DNA from: Neoechinorhynchus agilis
Taxonomy: Eukaryota; Acanthocephala
Direction: 5' to 3'
Length of the DNA: 64,000 bases
NCBI GenBank assembly: GCA_051530055.1
Contig: CM121341.1
Span: 6,200,001 to 6,264,000 of the forward strand
Positions within the stretch are counted from its first letter, which is position 1, and every line of letters starts with the position of its first letter. Shown in pieces: positions 1-10,982 of the stretch. The position numbers and the translations under genes were made by a program. Under the pieces are notes generated by a model. It was not told the origin of the DNA, searched no databases, and saw nothing but the letters and a program-made list of their open reading frames with translations.

Positions 1-3000
1 GCTTTACCCGAAATGAACTTCTTTTAGCAAGTGATCGATTGCGTACTGACGTTTTATATTTTCTTCAAAGAAATTCTTAAAATTGTCATAGTGGGCATGA
101 TGTCGTCATGCCATCGATCGGGATATAAACAGTAGTAACCGCATGCGTGTAAATGTGTAGGTGGGTGTGTTCGGTATTGTGTAGAATATAGAACATGTCC
201 ACTAGCGACTCGATCACAAAAATGAACTTGACGGCGCGATAGAGAGCAGGACAAATCCATATGCGAAACCTGTACATTGTAATGCTTTACCCGAAATGAA
301 CTTTTTTTAGCGAGTGATCGATTGCGTACTGACGTTTTATATTTTCTTCAAAGAAATTCTTAAAATTGTCATAGTGGGCATGATGTCGTCATGCCATCGA
401 TCGGGATATAAACAGTAGTAACCGCATGCGTGTAAATGTGTAGGTGGGTATGTTCGGTTTTGTGTAGAATATAGAACATGTCTACTAGCGACTCGGTCAC
501 AAAAATGAACTTGACGACGCGCTAGAGAGCAGGAAGAATCCATATGCGAAACCTGTACATTGTAATGCTTTACCCGAAATGAACTTCTTTCAGCGAGTGA
601 TCGATTGCGTAGTGACGTTTTATATTTTATTCAAAGGAAATTCTTAAAATTGTTATAGTGTGCATGATGTCGTCATGCCTTCGATCGGGATATAAACAGT
701 AGTAACCGCATGCGTGTAAATGTGTAGGTGGGTGTGTTCGGTTTTTTGTAGAATATAGAACATATCTACTAGCGGCTCGGTCACAAAAATGGACTTGACG
801 ACGCGCTAGAGAGAAGGAAGAATCCATATGCGAAACCTGTACATTGTAATGCTTTACCCGAAATGAACTTCTTTTAGCGACTGATCGATTGCGTACTTAC
901 GTTCTATATTTTCTTCAAAGAAATTCTTAAAATTGTTATAGTGTGCATGATGTCGTCATGCCTTCGATCGGGATATAAACAGTAGTAACCGCATGCGTGT
1001 AAATGTGTAGGTGGGTGTGTTCGGTTTTGTGTAGAATATAGAACATGTCTACTAGCGATTCGGTCACAAAAATGAACTTGACGACGCGCTAGAGAGCAGG
1101 AAGAATCGATATGCGAAACCTGTACATTGTAATGCTTTACCCGAAATGAACTTCTTTTAGCGAGTGATCGATTGCGTACTGACGTTTTTTATTTTCTTCA
1201 AAGAAATTCTTAAAATTGTTATAGTGGGCATGATGTCGTCATGCAATCGATCGGGATATAAACAGAAGTAACCGCATGCGTGTAAATGTGTAGGTGGGTT
1301 TGTTCGGTTTTGTGTAGAATATAGAACATGTCTACTAGCGGCTCGGTCACAAAAATGGACTTGACGACGCGCTAGAGAGCATGAAGAATCCATATGCGGA
1401 ACCTGTACATTGTAATGCTTTACCCGAAATGAACTTCTTTCAGCGGGTGATCGATTGCGTAGTGACGTTTTATATTTTCTTCAAAGAAATTCTTAAAATT
1501 GTTATAGTGGGCATGATGTCGTCATGCCATCGATCGGGATATAAACAGTAGTAACCGCATGCGTGTAAATGTGTAGGTGGGTGTGTTCGGTTTTGTGTAG
1601 AATATAGAACATGTCTACTAGCGGCTCGGTCACAAAAATGAACTTGACGACGCGCTAGAGAGCAGGAAGAATCCGTGTGCGAAACCTGTACATTGTAATG
1701 CGAAGTATCCATATGCGAAACCTGTACATTGTAATGCTTTTCCCGAAATGAACTTCTTTTAGCGAGTGATCGATTGCGTACTTACGTTTTATATTTTCTT
1801 CAAAGAAATTTTTAAAATTTTTTTAGTGGGCATGATGTCGTCATGTCATCGACCGGGATATAAACAGTAGTAACCGCATGCGTGTAAATGTGTAGGTGGG
1901 TGTGTTCGGTATTGTGTAGAATATAGAACATGTCCACTAGCGACTCGGTCACAAAAATGAACTTGACGACGCGATAGAGAGCAGGACAAATCCATATGCG
2001 AAACCTGTACATTGTAATGCTTTACCCGAAATGAACTTCTTTTAGCAAGTGATCGATTGCGTACTGACGTTTTATATTTTCTTCAAAGAAATTCTTAAAA
2101 TTGTCATAGTGGGCATGATGTCGTCATGCCATCGATCGGGATATAAACAGTAGTAACCGCATGCGTGTAAATGTGTAGGTGGGTGTGTTCGGTTTTGTTT
2201 AGAATATAGAACATGTCTACTAGCGGCTCGGTCACAAAAATGAACTTGACGATGCGCTAGAGAGCAGGAAGAATCCATATGCGAAACCTGTACATTGTAA
2301 TGCTTTACCCGAAATGAACTTCTTTTAGCGAGTTATCGATTGCGTACTGACGTTTTATATTTTCTTCAAAAAATTCTTAAAATTGTTATAGTGGGCATGA
2401 TGTCGTCATGCCATCGATCGGGATATAAACAGTAGTAACCGCATGCGTGTAAATGAGTAGGTGGGTGTGTTCGGTTTTGCGTAGAATATAGAACGTGTCC
2501 ATTAGCGACTCGGTCACAAAAATGAACTTGATGACGCGCTAGAGAGCAGGAAGTATCCATATGCGGAACCTGTACATTGTAATGCTTTACCCGAAATGAA
2601 CTTCTTTCAGCGAGTGATCGATTTCGTACTGACGTTTTATATTTTCTTCAAGGAAATTCTTAAAATTGTTATAGTGGGCATGATGTCGTCATGCCTTCGA
2701 TCGGGATATAAACAGTAGTAACCGCATGCGTGTAAATGTGTAGGTGGGTGTGTTCGGTTTTGTGTAGAATATAGAACATGTCTTCTAGCGGCTCGGTCAC
2801 AAAAATGAACTTGACGACGTGCTAGAGAGCATGAAGAATCCATATGCGGAACCTGTACATTGTAATGCTTTACCCGAAATGAACTTCTTTCAGCGAGTGA
2901 TCGATTGCGTAGTGACGTTTTATATTTTATTCAAAGAAATTCTTAAAATTGTTATAGTGTGCATGATGTCGTCATGCCTTCGATCTTGATATAAACAGTA

Positions 3001-6000
3001 GTAACCGCATGCGTGTTAATGTGTAGGTGGGTGTGTTCGGTTTTGTGTAGAATATAGAACATGTCTACTAGCGGCTCGGTCACAAAAATGAACTTGACGA
3101 CGCGCTAGCGAGCAGGAAGAATCCGTGTGCGAAACCTGTACATTGTAATGCTTTACCCGAAATGAACTTCTTTTAGTTAGTTATCGATTGCGTACTGACG
3201 TTTTATATTTTCTTCAAAGAAATTCTTAAAATTGTAATAGTGGGCATGATGTCGTCATGCCATCGATCGGGATATAAACAGTAGTAACCGCATGCGGGTA
3301 AATGTGTAGGTGGGTGTGTTCGGTTTTGTGTAGAATATAGAACATGTCTACTAGCGGCTCGGTCACAAAAAATAACTTGACGACGCGCTAGAGAGCAGGA
3401 AGAATCCATATGCGAAACCTGTACATTGTAATGCTTTACCCGAAATGAACTTCTTTTAGCGAGTGATCGATTGCGTACTGACGTTTTATATTTTCTTCAA
3501 AGAAATTCTTAAAATTGTTATAGTTGGCATGATGTCGTCATGCCATCGATCGGGATATAAACAGTAGTAACCGCATGCGCGAAAATGTGTTGGTGGGTGT
3601 GTTCGGTTTTTTGTAGAATATAGAACATATCTACTAGCGGCTCGGTCACATAAATGAACTTGACGACGCGCTAGAGAGAAGGAAGAATCCATATGCGAAA
3701 CCTGTACATTGTAATGCTTTACCCGAAATGAACTTCTTTCAGCGAGTGATCGATTGCGTACTGACGTTTTATATTTTCTTCAAAGAAATTCTTAAAATTG
3801 TTATAGTGGGCATGATGTCGTCATGCCATCGATCGGGATATAAACAGTAGTAACCGCATGCGCGAAAATGTGTAGGTGGGTGTGTTCGGTTTTTTGTAGA
3901 ATATAGAGCATATCTACTAGCGGCTCGGTCACAAAAATGAACTTGACGACGCGCTAGAGAGAAGGATGAATCCATATGCGAAACCTGTACATTGTAATGC
4001 TTTACCCGAAATGAACTTCTTTCAGCGAGTGATCGATTGCGTACTGACGTTTTATATTTTCTTCAAAGAAATTCTTAAAATTGTTTTAGTGGGCATGATG
4101 TCGTCAAGTCATCGACCGGGATATAAACAGTAGTAACCGCATGCGTGTAAATGTGTAGGTGGGTGTGTTCGGTTTTGTATAGAATATAGAACATGTCCAC
4201 TAGCGACTCGGTCACAAAAATGAAGTTGACGACGCGCTAGAGAGCAGGAAGAATCCATATGCGAAACCTGTACATTGTAATGCTTTACCAGAGATGAACT
4301 TCTTTCTGCGAGTGATCGATTGCGTACTGACGTTTTTTATTTTCTTCAAAGAAATTCTTAAAATTGTTATAGTGGGCATGATGTCGTCATGCAATCGATC
4401 GGGATATAAACAGTAGTAACCGCATGCGCGTAAATGTGTAGGTGGGTGTGTTCGGTTTTTTGTAGAATATAGAACATATCTACTAGCGGCTCGGTCACAA
4501 AAATGAACTTGACGTAGGTGGGTGTCGGTAGAATATAAAATTCTACTAGCGGCTCGGTCACAAAAAAACTTGACGACGCGCTAGAGAGCAGGAAGAATCC
4601 ATATGCGAAACCTGTACATTGTAATGCTTTACCCGAAATGAACTTCTTTTAGCGAGTGATCGATTGCGTACTGACGTTTTATATTTTCTTCAAAGAAATT
4701 CTTAAAATTGTTATAGTGGCATGATGTCGTCATGCCATCGATCGGGATATAAACAGTAGTAACCGCATGCGCGAAAATGTGTGGTGGGTGTGTTCGGTTT
4801 TTTGTAGAATATAGAACATATCTACTAGCGGCTCGGTCACAAAAATGAACTTGACGACGCGCTAGAGAGAGGAAGAATCCATATGCGAAACCTGTACATT
4901 GTAATGCTTTACCCGAAATGAACTTCTTTAGCGAGTATCGATTGCGTACTGACGTTTTATATTTTCTTCAAAAATTCTTAAAATTGTTAGTGGGCATGAT
5001 CGTCATCATCGACGGGATATAAACAGTAGTAACCGCATGCGGAAAGGTAGGTTTTTTTAGTATAGACATTCACTAGCGCCTCACAAAAATAACTTGAGAC
5101 GCCTAGAGAGAGGAGAATCCATAGCAACCTGTACATTGTAACACCCACCAAAAAATTCTTAAAATTGTTAGTGGCATGATTTGCATCCATTAAACAGACC
5201 ATAATGGGTGGGTGTTCGGTTGTTAGAATAAGAACATGTCACTAGCGACTCGTCACAAAAATGAATTGAGACGCGCTAGAGAGCAGGAAGAATCCATATG
5301 CGAAACCTGTACATTGTAATGCTTTACCAGAGATGAACTTCTTTCTGCGAGTGATCGATTGCGTACTGACGTTTTTTATTTTCTTCAAAGAAATTCTTAA
5401 AATTGTTATAGTGGGCATGATGTCGTCATGCAATCGATCGGGATATAAACAGTAGTAACCGCATGCGCGAAAATGTGTAGGTGGGTGTGTTCGGTTTTTT
5501 GTAGAATATAGAACATATCTACTAGCGGCTCGGTCACAAAAATGAACTTGACGACGCGCTAGAGAGCAGGAAGAATCCATATGCGAAACCTGTACATTGT
5601 AATGCTTTACCACAAAACACCCACAAAAAAACCACCCAAAAAAACCACAAAACCACAAACCACGAAATGAACTTCTTTTAGCGAGTTATCGATTGCGTAC
5701 TGACGTTTTATATTTTCTTCAAAGAAATTCTTAAAATTGTTATAGTGGGCATGATGTCGTCATGCCATCGACCGGGATATAAACAGTAGTTACCGCATGC
5801 GTGTAAATGTGTAGGTGGGTGTGTTCGGTTTTGTGTAGAATATAGAACATGTCCACTAGCGACTCGGTCACAAAAATGAACTTGACGACGCGCTAGAGAG
5901 CAGGAAGAATCCATATGCGAAACCTGTACATTGTAATGCTTTACCCGAAATGATCTTCTTTCTGCGAGTGATCGATTGCGTCCTGACGTTTTTTATTTTC

Positions 6001-7916
6001 TTCAAAGAAATTTTTAAAATTGTTTTAGTTGGCATGATGTCGTCATGTCATCGACCGGGATATAAACAGTAGTAACCGCATGCGTGTAAATGTGTAGGTG
6101 GGTGTGTTCGGTATTGTGTAGAATTTAGAACATGTCCACTGGCGACTCGGTCACAAAAATGAACTTGACGACGCGATAGAGAGCAGGACAAATCCATATG
6201 CGAAACCTGTACATTGTAACGCTTTACCCGAAATGAACTTCTTTTAGCGAGTGATCGATTGCGTACTGACGTTTTATATTTTCTTCAAAGAAATTCTTAA
6301 AATTGTTATAGTGGGCATGATGTCGTCATGCCATCGATCGGGATATAAACAGTAGTAACCGCATGCGTGTAAATGTGTAGGTGGGGGTGTTCGGTTTTGC
6401 GTAAAATATAGAACATGCCCACTAGCGACTCGGTCACAAAAATGAACTTGACGACGCGCTAGAGAGCATGAATAATCCATATGCGGAACCTGTACATTGT
6501 AATGCTTTACCCGAAATGAACTTCTTTCAGCGAGTGATCGATTTCGTACTGACGTTTTATATTTTCTTCAAAGAAATTCTTAAAATTGTTATAGTGGGCA
6601 TGATGTCGTCATGCCATCGATCGGGATATAAACAGTAGTAACCGCATGCGTGTAAATGTGTAGGTGGGTGTGTTCGGTTTTGTGTAGAATATAGAACATG
6701 TCCACTAGCGACTCGGTCACAAAAATGAACCTGACGACGCGCTAGAGGGCAGGAAGAATCCATATGCGAAACCTGTACATTGTAATGCTTTACCCGAAAT
6801 GAACTTCTTTCAGCGAGTGATCGATTGCGTAGTGACGTTTTTATTTTCTTCAAAGAAATTCTTAAAATTGTTATAGTGGGCATGATGTCGTCATGCAATC
6901 GATTGGGATATAAACAGTAGTAACCGCATGCGTGTAAATGTGTAGGTGGGTGTGTCCGGTTTTGTGTAGAATATAGAACATGTCCACTAGCGACTCGGTC
7001 ACAAAAATGAACTTGACGACGCGCTAGAGAGCAGGAAGTATCCATATGCGAAACCTGTACATTGTAATGCTTTTCCCGAAATGAACTTCTTTTAGCGAGT
7101 GATCGATTGCGTACTTACGTTTTATATTTTCTTCAAAGAAATTTTTAAAATTGTTTTAGTGGGCATGATGTCGTCATGTCATCGACCGGGATATAAACAG
7201 TAGTAACCGCATGCGTGTAAATGTGTAGGTGGGTGTGTTCGGTATTGTGTAGAATATAGAACATGTCCACCAGCGACTCGGTCACAAAAATTAACTTGAC
7301 GACGCGATAGAGAGCAGGACAAATCCATATGCGAAACCTGTACATTGTAATGCTTTACCCGAAATGAACTTCTTTTAGCGAGTGATCGATTGCGTACTGA
7401 CGTTTTATATTTTCTTCAAAGAAATTCTTAAAATTGTCATAGTGGGCATGATGTCCTCATGCCATCGACCGGGATATAAACAGTAGTAACCGCATGCGTG
7501 TAAATGTGTAGGTGGGTGTGTTCGGTTTTTTGTAGAATATAGAACATGTCCACTAGCGACTCGGTCACAAAAAGTAACTTTACAACTCGCTAGAGAGCAG
7601 GAAGAATCAATATGCGGAACCTGTACATTGTAATGCTTTACCCGAAATGAACTTCTTTCAGCGAGTGATCGATTTCGTACTGACGTTTTATATTTCCTTC
7701 AAAGAAATTCTTAAAATTGTTATAGTGGGCATGATGTCGTCATGCCATCGATCGGGATATAAACAGTAGAAACCGCATGCGTGTAAATGTGTAGGTGGGT
7801 GTGTTCGGTTTTGTGTAGAATATAAAACATGTCTACTAGCGACTCGGTCACAAAAATGAATTTTACGACGCGCTAGAGAGCAGGAAGAATCCATATGCGG
7901 AACCGGTTCATTGTAA
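1..7916. repeat. 283-bp tandem satellite, about 27 copies
   Basis: A monomer beginning GCTTTACCCGAAATGAACTT recurs head to tail at 1, 284, 567, 851, 1134, 1417, then (after a 36-bp local duplication near 1700) 1736, 2019, 2302, 2584, 2867, 3150, 3433, 3716, 3999, 4282 and on to 7635. Copies differ by a few percent. Each contains the small inverted repeat GCATGATGTCGTCATGC and the palindrome CGCATGCG. On the minus strand most copies keep a 66-68-codon open frame starting MDSSCSLARRQVHFC; since 283 is not a multiple of three the frame does not run through the array. The array begins before the window. It is typical of heterochromatic satellite; function is unknown. Confidence 0.97.
4500..5275. 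repeat. corrupted satellite copies with many small deletions
   Basis: Within the satellite, copies from about 4500 onward lose single bases and short blocks at many places, and the copy at 4960-5270 is reduced to scraps of the consensus interrupted by unrelated bases. Clean 283-bp spacing resumes at 5321. A CA-rich low-complexity stretch (5610-5663) replaces the start of another monomer. Deletion-dominated change inside an otherwise homogeneous array is more like a long-read consensus problem than natural decay. Confidence 0.75.
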
Positions 7917-8850
7917 TGCTACACTCAAAATGAACTTTTTTCAGCCAGTAATCGATTACATGCTGACGTTTTATGTTTTCTTTGAAAATTCTTTAAAGTG
8001 AACTTGACGACGCGGTAGAGAGCAGGTAGAATCTCTATGCGCAATCTGTTCATTGTAATTCTACACTCTAAATGAACTTTTCTAGCGAGTGATCGATGAC
8101 ATACTGACCTTTTATATTTTCTTCAAAGAAATTTCTACAGTGAAGTTGACGACGCGGTAGAGAGCAGGAAGAATCCGTATGCACAAGGTGTTAATTGTAA
8201 TTCAACACTCGAAACGATCTTTTTAGCGAGGGATCGATAACAATCTGGAGTTTTATAGTTTCTTCCAAGAATTTCTTTAAGTAAACTTGGCGACGCGGTA
8301 GAGAGCTGGAAGATTCTTTATAAGATATCTGTTCATTGTAGTTGCACATTCGAAATCAGCTTTTTTAGCGAGTGATCGATTCCACACGAACGTTTTTTAT
8401 TTTGTTCAAGAAATTCTTTAAATGAACTTGACGACGCGGTAGGGATCAGAAAGAATCCCAATGCGAAGCCCGTCCATTGTAGTTCTACACTCGAAATGAA
8501 CTTTTTTTTAGGGTTTGATCGATTACATGCCACTTCAGCGGCGGCACGTAATCAAGACGTACTTTTTATTTTTATATCTACATTGGTCAAATGCTTGTTG
8601 TCCTTCCTTCATTCGGCGAAAGGAAACTTCTTCCGGCTTCCCGTCATTCACGTGAAAGAAGTCGCCGCCATGCCACGTTTTATATTTTCAGGAAGAATCT
8701 ATATGAAAAATCTGTTCGTTTTAGTTCTTCACTCGAAATGAACTTATTTTAGCGAGTGATCGATTGCATACTGACCTTTTATGTTTTCTTCGAAAAAAAT
8801 CCTACAGTGAACTTGACGACGCGGTAGAGAGCTGGAAGACTTTACGGATT
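7917..8850. repeat. diverged 141-bp satellite monomers at the array edge
   Basis: Beyond the last 283-bp copy the same landmark (ATTGTAAT..CACTCGAAATGAAC) recurs near 7917, 8060, 8202, 8343 and 8484, spaced 141-143 bp. These units match the outer parts of the 283-bp monomer (GATCGATTACATGCTGACG; TGAACTTGACGACGCGGTAG) but lack its central 142 bp. A sixth unit is split by about 150 bp of unrelated sequence (8535-8685) and the array fades out by 8850. The copies are more diverged from each other than the 283-bp copies, as expected for an old edge of a satellite. Confidence 0.85.
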
Positions 8851-9504
8851 TTTTCACGGCATATCTGATTTCATGTTGACGTTTTTATGTTTTGGAGCTT
8901 AATTTCGTGTCTTGTACTTAAATTGTGATTTGGTTGTTGTTTGTTTTCTGGGTTCTAAACAATTATTTTACGTTACTTTTTGTGGTTGAATTCGCTTTTC
9001 TTCATTAATGTTACGTTGGCCAAAGTATTGTTTTCTTTTTTTTATAAAACATAAATTGCGAAGTTGATAAATTAGATTTGCACTGGCATCGATCAAATGC
9101 TTTATATTATTTTTGTTAAAATGTAAAAATAGGTTCATTTTAGACCATAGGTTGCCGACGTTGTTCACTATTTTTCACAACAACGCTCTAATTACAAGCG
9201 CCGTTGAGCCCGGCTCGATTTTAGAGACAACTAAAATCATTGATTGTTGTTTTTCGAAGGATATTTTCATTTTTTAAACGTATTTTTTAAACAACAATCA
9301 ATGATTTTTCGAAGGATATTTTCTTATTTTAAGCGTTTTTTTATTGCTTATTCGAGGTTTTTATGAGAACGTTTCGTGTTAACTGTTGTTTTGTGTATTT
9401 ACAACGAAACATTTTTTTGTGTTAGATTGGCTCTTCACATTGAATTTCACGATTTTTTAAACTTTGGCGTTCTTTAAGGCAGTATCATCTCTTTCAGAGA
9501 CTAA
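8851..9504. other. AT-rich intergenic stretch with a hairpin
   Basis: No gene is seen here. It holds a perfect 15-bp inverted repeat (AATCATTGATTGTTG at 9235-9249 and its complement at 9292-9306), and a direct repeat of TTTTTCGAAGGATATTTTC overlapping it (9250 and 9305). It is probably the upstream region of the gene starting at 9505. Confidence 0.6.
9491..9497 (+). promoter_or_regulatory. splice acceptor just before a start codon
   Basis: TCATCTCTTTCAG lies seven bases before the ATG at 9505, with no coding exon recognisable upstream. It is either a trans-splice (spliced-leader) acceptor or the end of a 5' UTR intron. The same arrangement is seen at five other genes in this window. Confidence 0.55.
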
Positions 9505-10695
9505 ATGAGCTTACTTAAATCAGCTCCAGAGGCTTCTTTAGCAGACGCATCGAAATTTTCCGAGGTTGTTAAGGACTTGCCCACTGCTGACGTCCCATTC
9601 GATAAAGACACTTTTCTACAAAAATTCCAATCACTTCGTAGTAGCATTCAATATCCATCTCGCACTTTCGTAAATAATGTGCAGCGTCTGTTCGAGCTTT
9701 GTTCAGCAAAGCCCCATCGATTCCATCTGAGCTTTCAGCTGAAGGGTGAAAAATCCGATATGTTACAAGGTGTCATCTACCTCGATGGGGTAATGATGTC
9801 GGTCACTTCTCGTGGGAGAGGTAAAAGGGCCGTGAAGTCTCGATGTTTTGACATGTTGGCCGATAAATTGACCGACGTGAACACTTGTGTTGAATTGCGA
9901 GAGAACGAAGGAGGTGCCATGGTTCTCGATTTCAAATCCTGCGTGAAACCACCCGAAACTTCAACACATCCAAGTCTTGCATTAACTCGTAGCGACGCTT
10001 CAACGAGTTCGCCATTTCCATCGTTCCTGGAAGGCTTGGTACTCAATGCTATTCCACGAGACTGTGATTACCGTGAAGCCGGCTCGAGCTATCGTCTCCG
10101 GTATCTTCTGGCTGCCGGACTCGATATGCTCGGCGACAACGTCATGAAGAGTCCTTCTGGCCTCAGTCCAGAGCCTTTGATTATTCACTGGATGGTGCTC
10201 GGTTGGATGGGGATCTTCAGTAGGCATTTTAACCTTCTGAAAAGCCTTCAAATATAAGAGCATCATCCAGTGCGTCCAGGACTCCTCAATGAAATACGCC
10301 GTAGAATTCTCGATCTTCTTTCAAAGTATCCCATTCAAGCAGAATCTGCTCTAACTATTTTGATTAAGTGCATAAGTGGACAAACACCTACGATGATTCC
10401 CTCGTGGATTGCTGAACGATGCCTTGATCCGATGGGATTTGGGTGCGTTTTCATGCTCGACTACGTCGTAATCAGTGAGTTCTGTGCTGCGAGCAGCTTG
10501 AAAGAAGCAAGGGAGGCCGCTTCTCGAAGTGCTGTTAGGCGTCTTATTCAGCCTATCATTTCTATTGAGAAGGTCACCGTGCCAACACTCGAGCTTATCG
10601 TCGTGGAACAGAGTCATAAATACGCCGGATTTCCACCCATTTATTGTATGAAAATCAAGGTGATCGAGGCCGAGAATAACGCGTTAGTTCACTAG
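9505..10695 (+). CDS. protein with two dsRNA-binding-fold-like blocks, family not established
   Basis: Two open segments join through an apparent 39-bp intron (10220-10258; GGGATCTTCA|gtaggc..aatataag|AGCATC), giving a protein of about 380 residues. Residues 55-125 look like a dsRBD (FELCSAK..FHLSFQLKG..GVIYLDG, then SRGRGKRAVKSRCFDMLADKL), and a second block near the C-terminus repeats the basic helix pattern (SLKEAREAASRSAVRRLI). The part between is alpha-helical in appearance. The ATG follows an acceptor site directly. I considered DZF proteins (ILF2, ZFR) and NKRF/CDKN2AIP-like proteins and could not confirm any. A polyadenylation-like AATAAA lies near 10730. Coding status is secure; the dsRNA-binding assignment is inference. 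Confidence 0.65.
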
Positions 10696-10982
10696 TGCAA
10701 AAGTTGGTTATTATATGCGTTGTTTGAAATAAATGACAAATTAATTATATGGATGCAACTTTTATTTGGAGTAAACGATATTTTGAATTGCCATATATTT
10801 TTTTGCGAGCAATTCAAAATATCCTTTTATCCCCAAAAGGACTCCAATTCTACCATTCCGGACGATACTCTCGATTATTTTAATTTGTTAGATGCACCTT
10901 CATCGTTTTTGGTCGATATCGAATTTTTTTTAGTTCGATCATTATTTTTTTCACAATAGATTATTTTTTTACTAGATTGAGA

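Noticed and set aside
54-7894. A protein-coding gene family in the satellite (66-162-codon minus-strand frames)
   Set aside because: The period is not a multiple of three, frames are lost wherever an indel occurs, there is no splice or polyadenylation context, and homogenisation of the satellite explains the repeated frame. Kept only as a low-interest finding.
9505-10695. DZF-domain protein (ILF2/ILF3/ZFR)
   Set aside because: The C-terminal part superficially recalls the helical half of a DZF domain, but the nucleotidyltransferase-like half and its conserved motifs are missing; the blocks fit a dsRBD-like pattern better.
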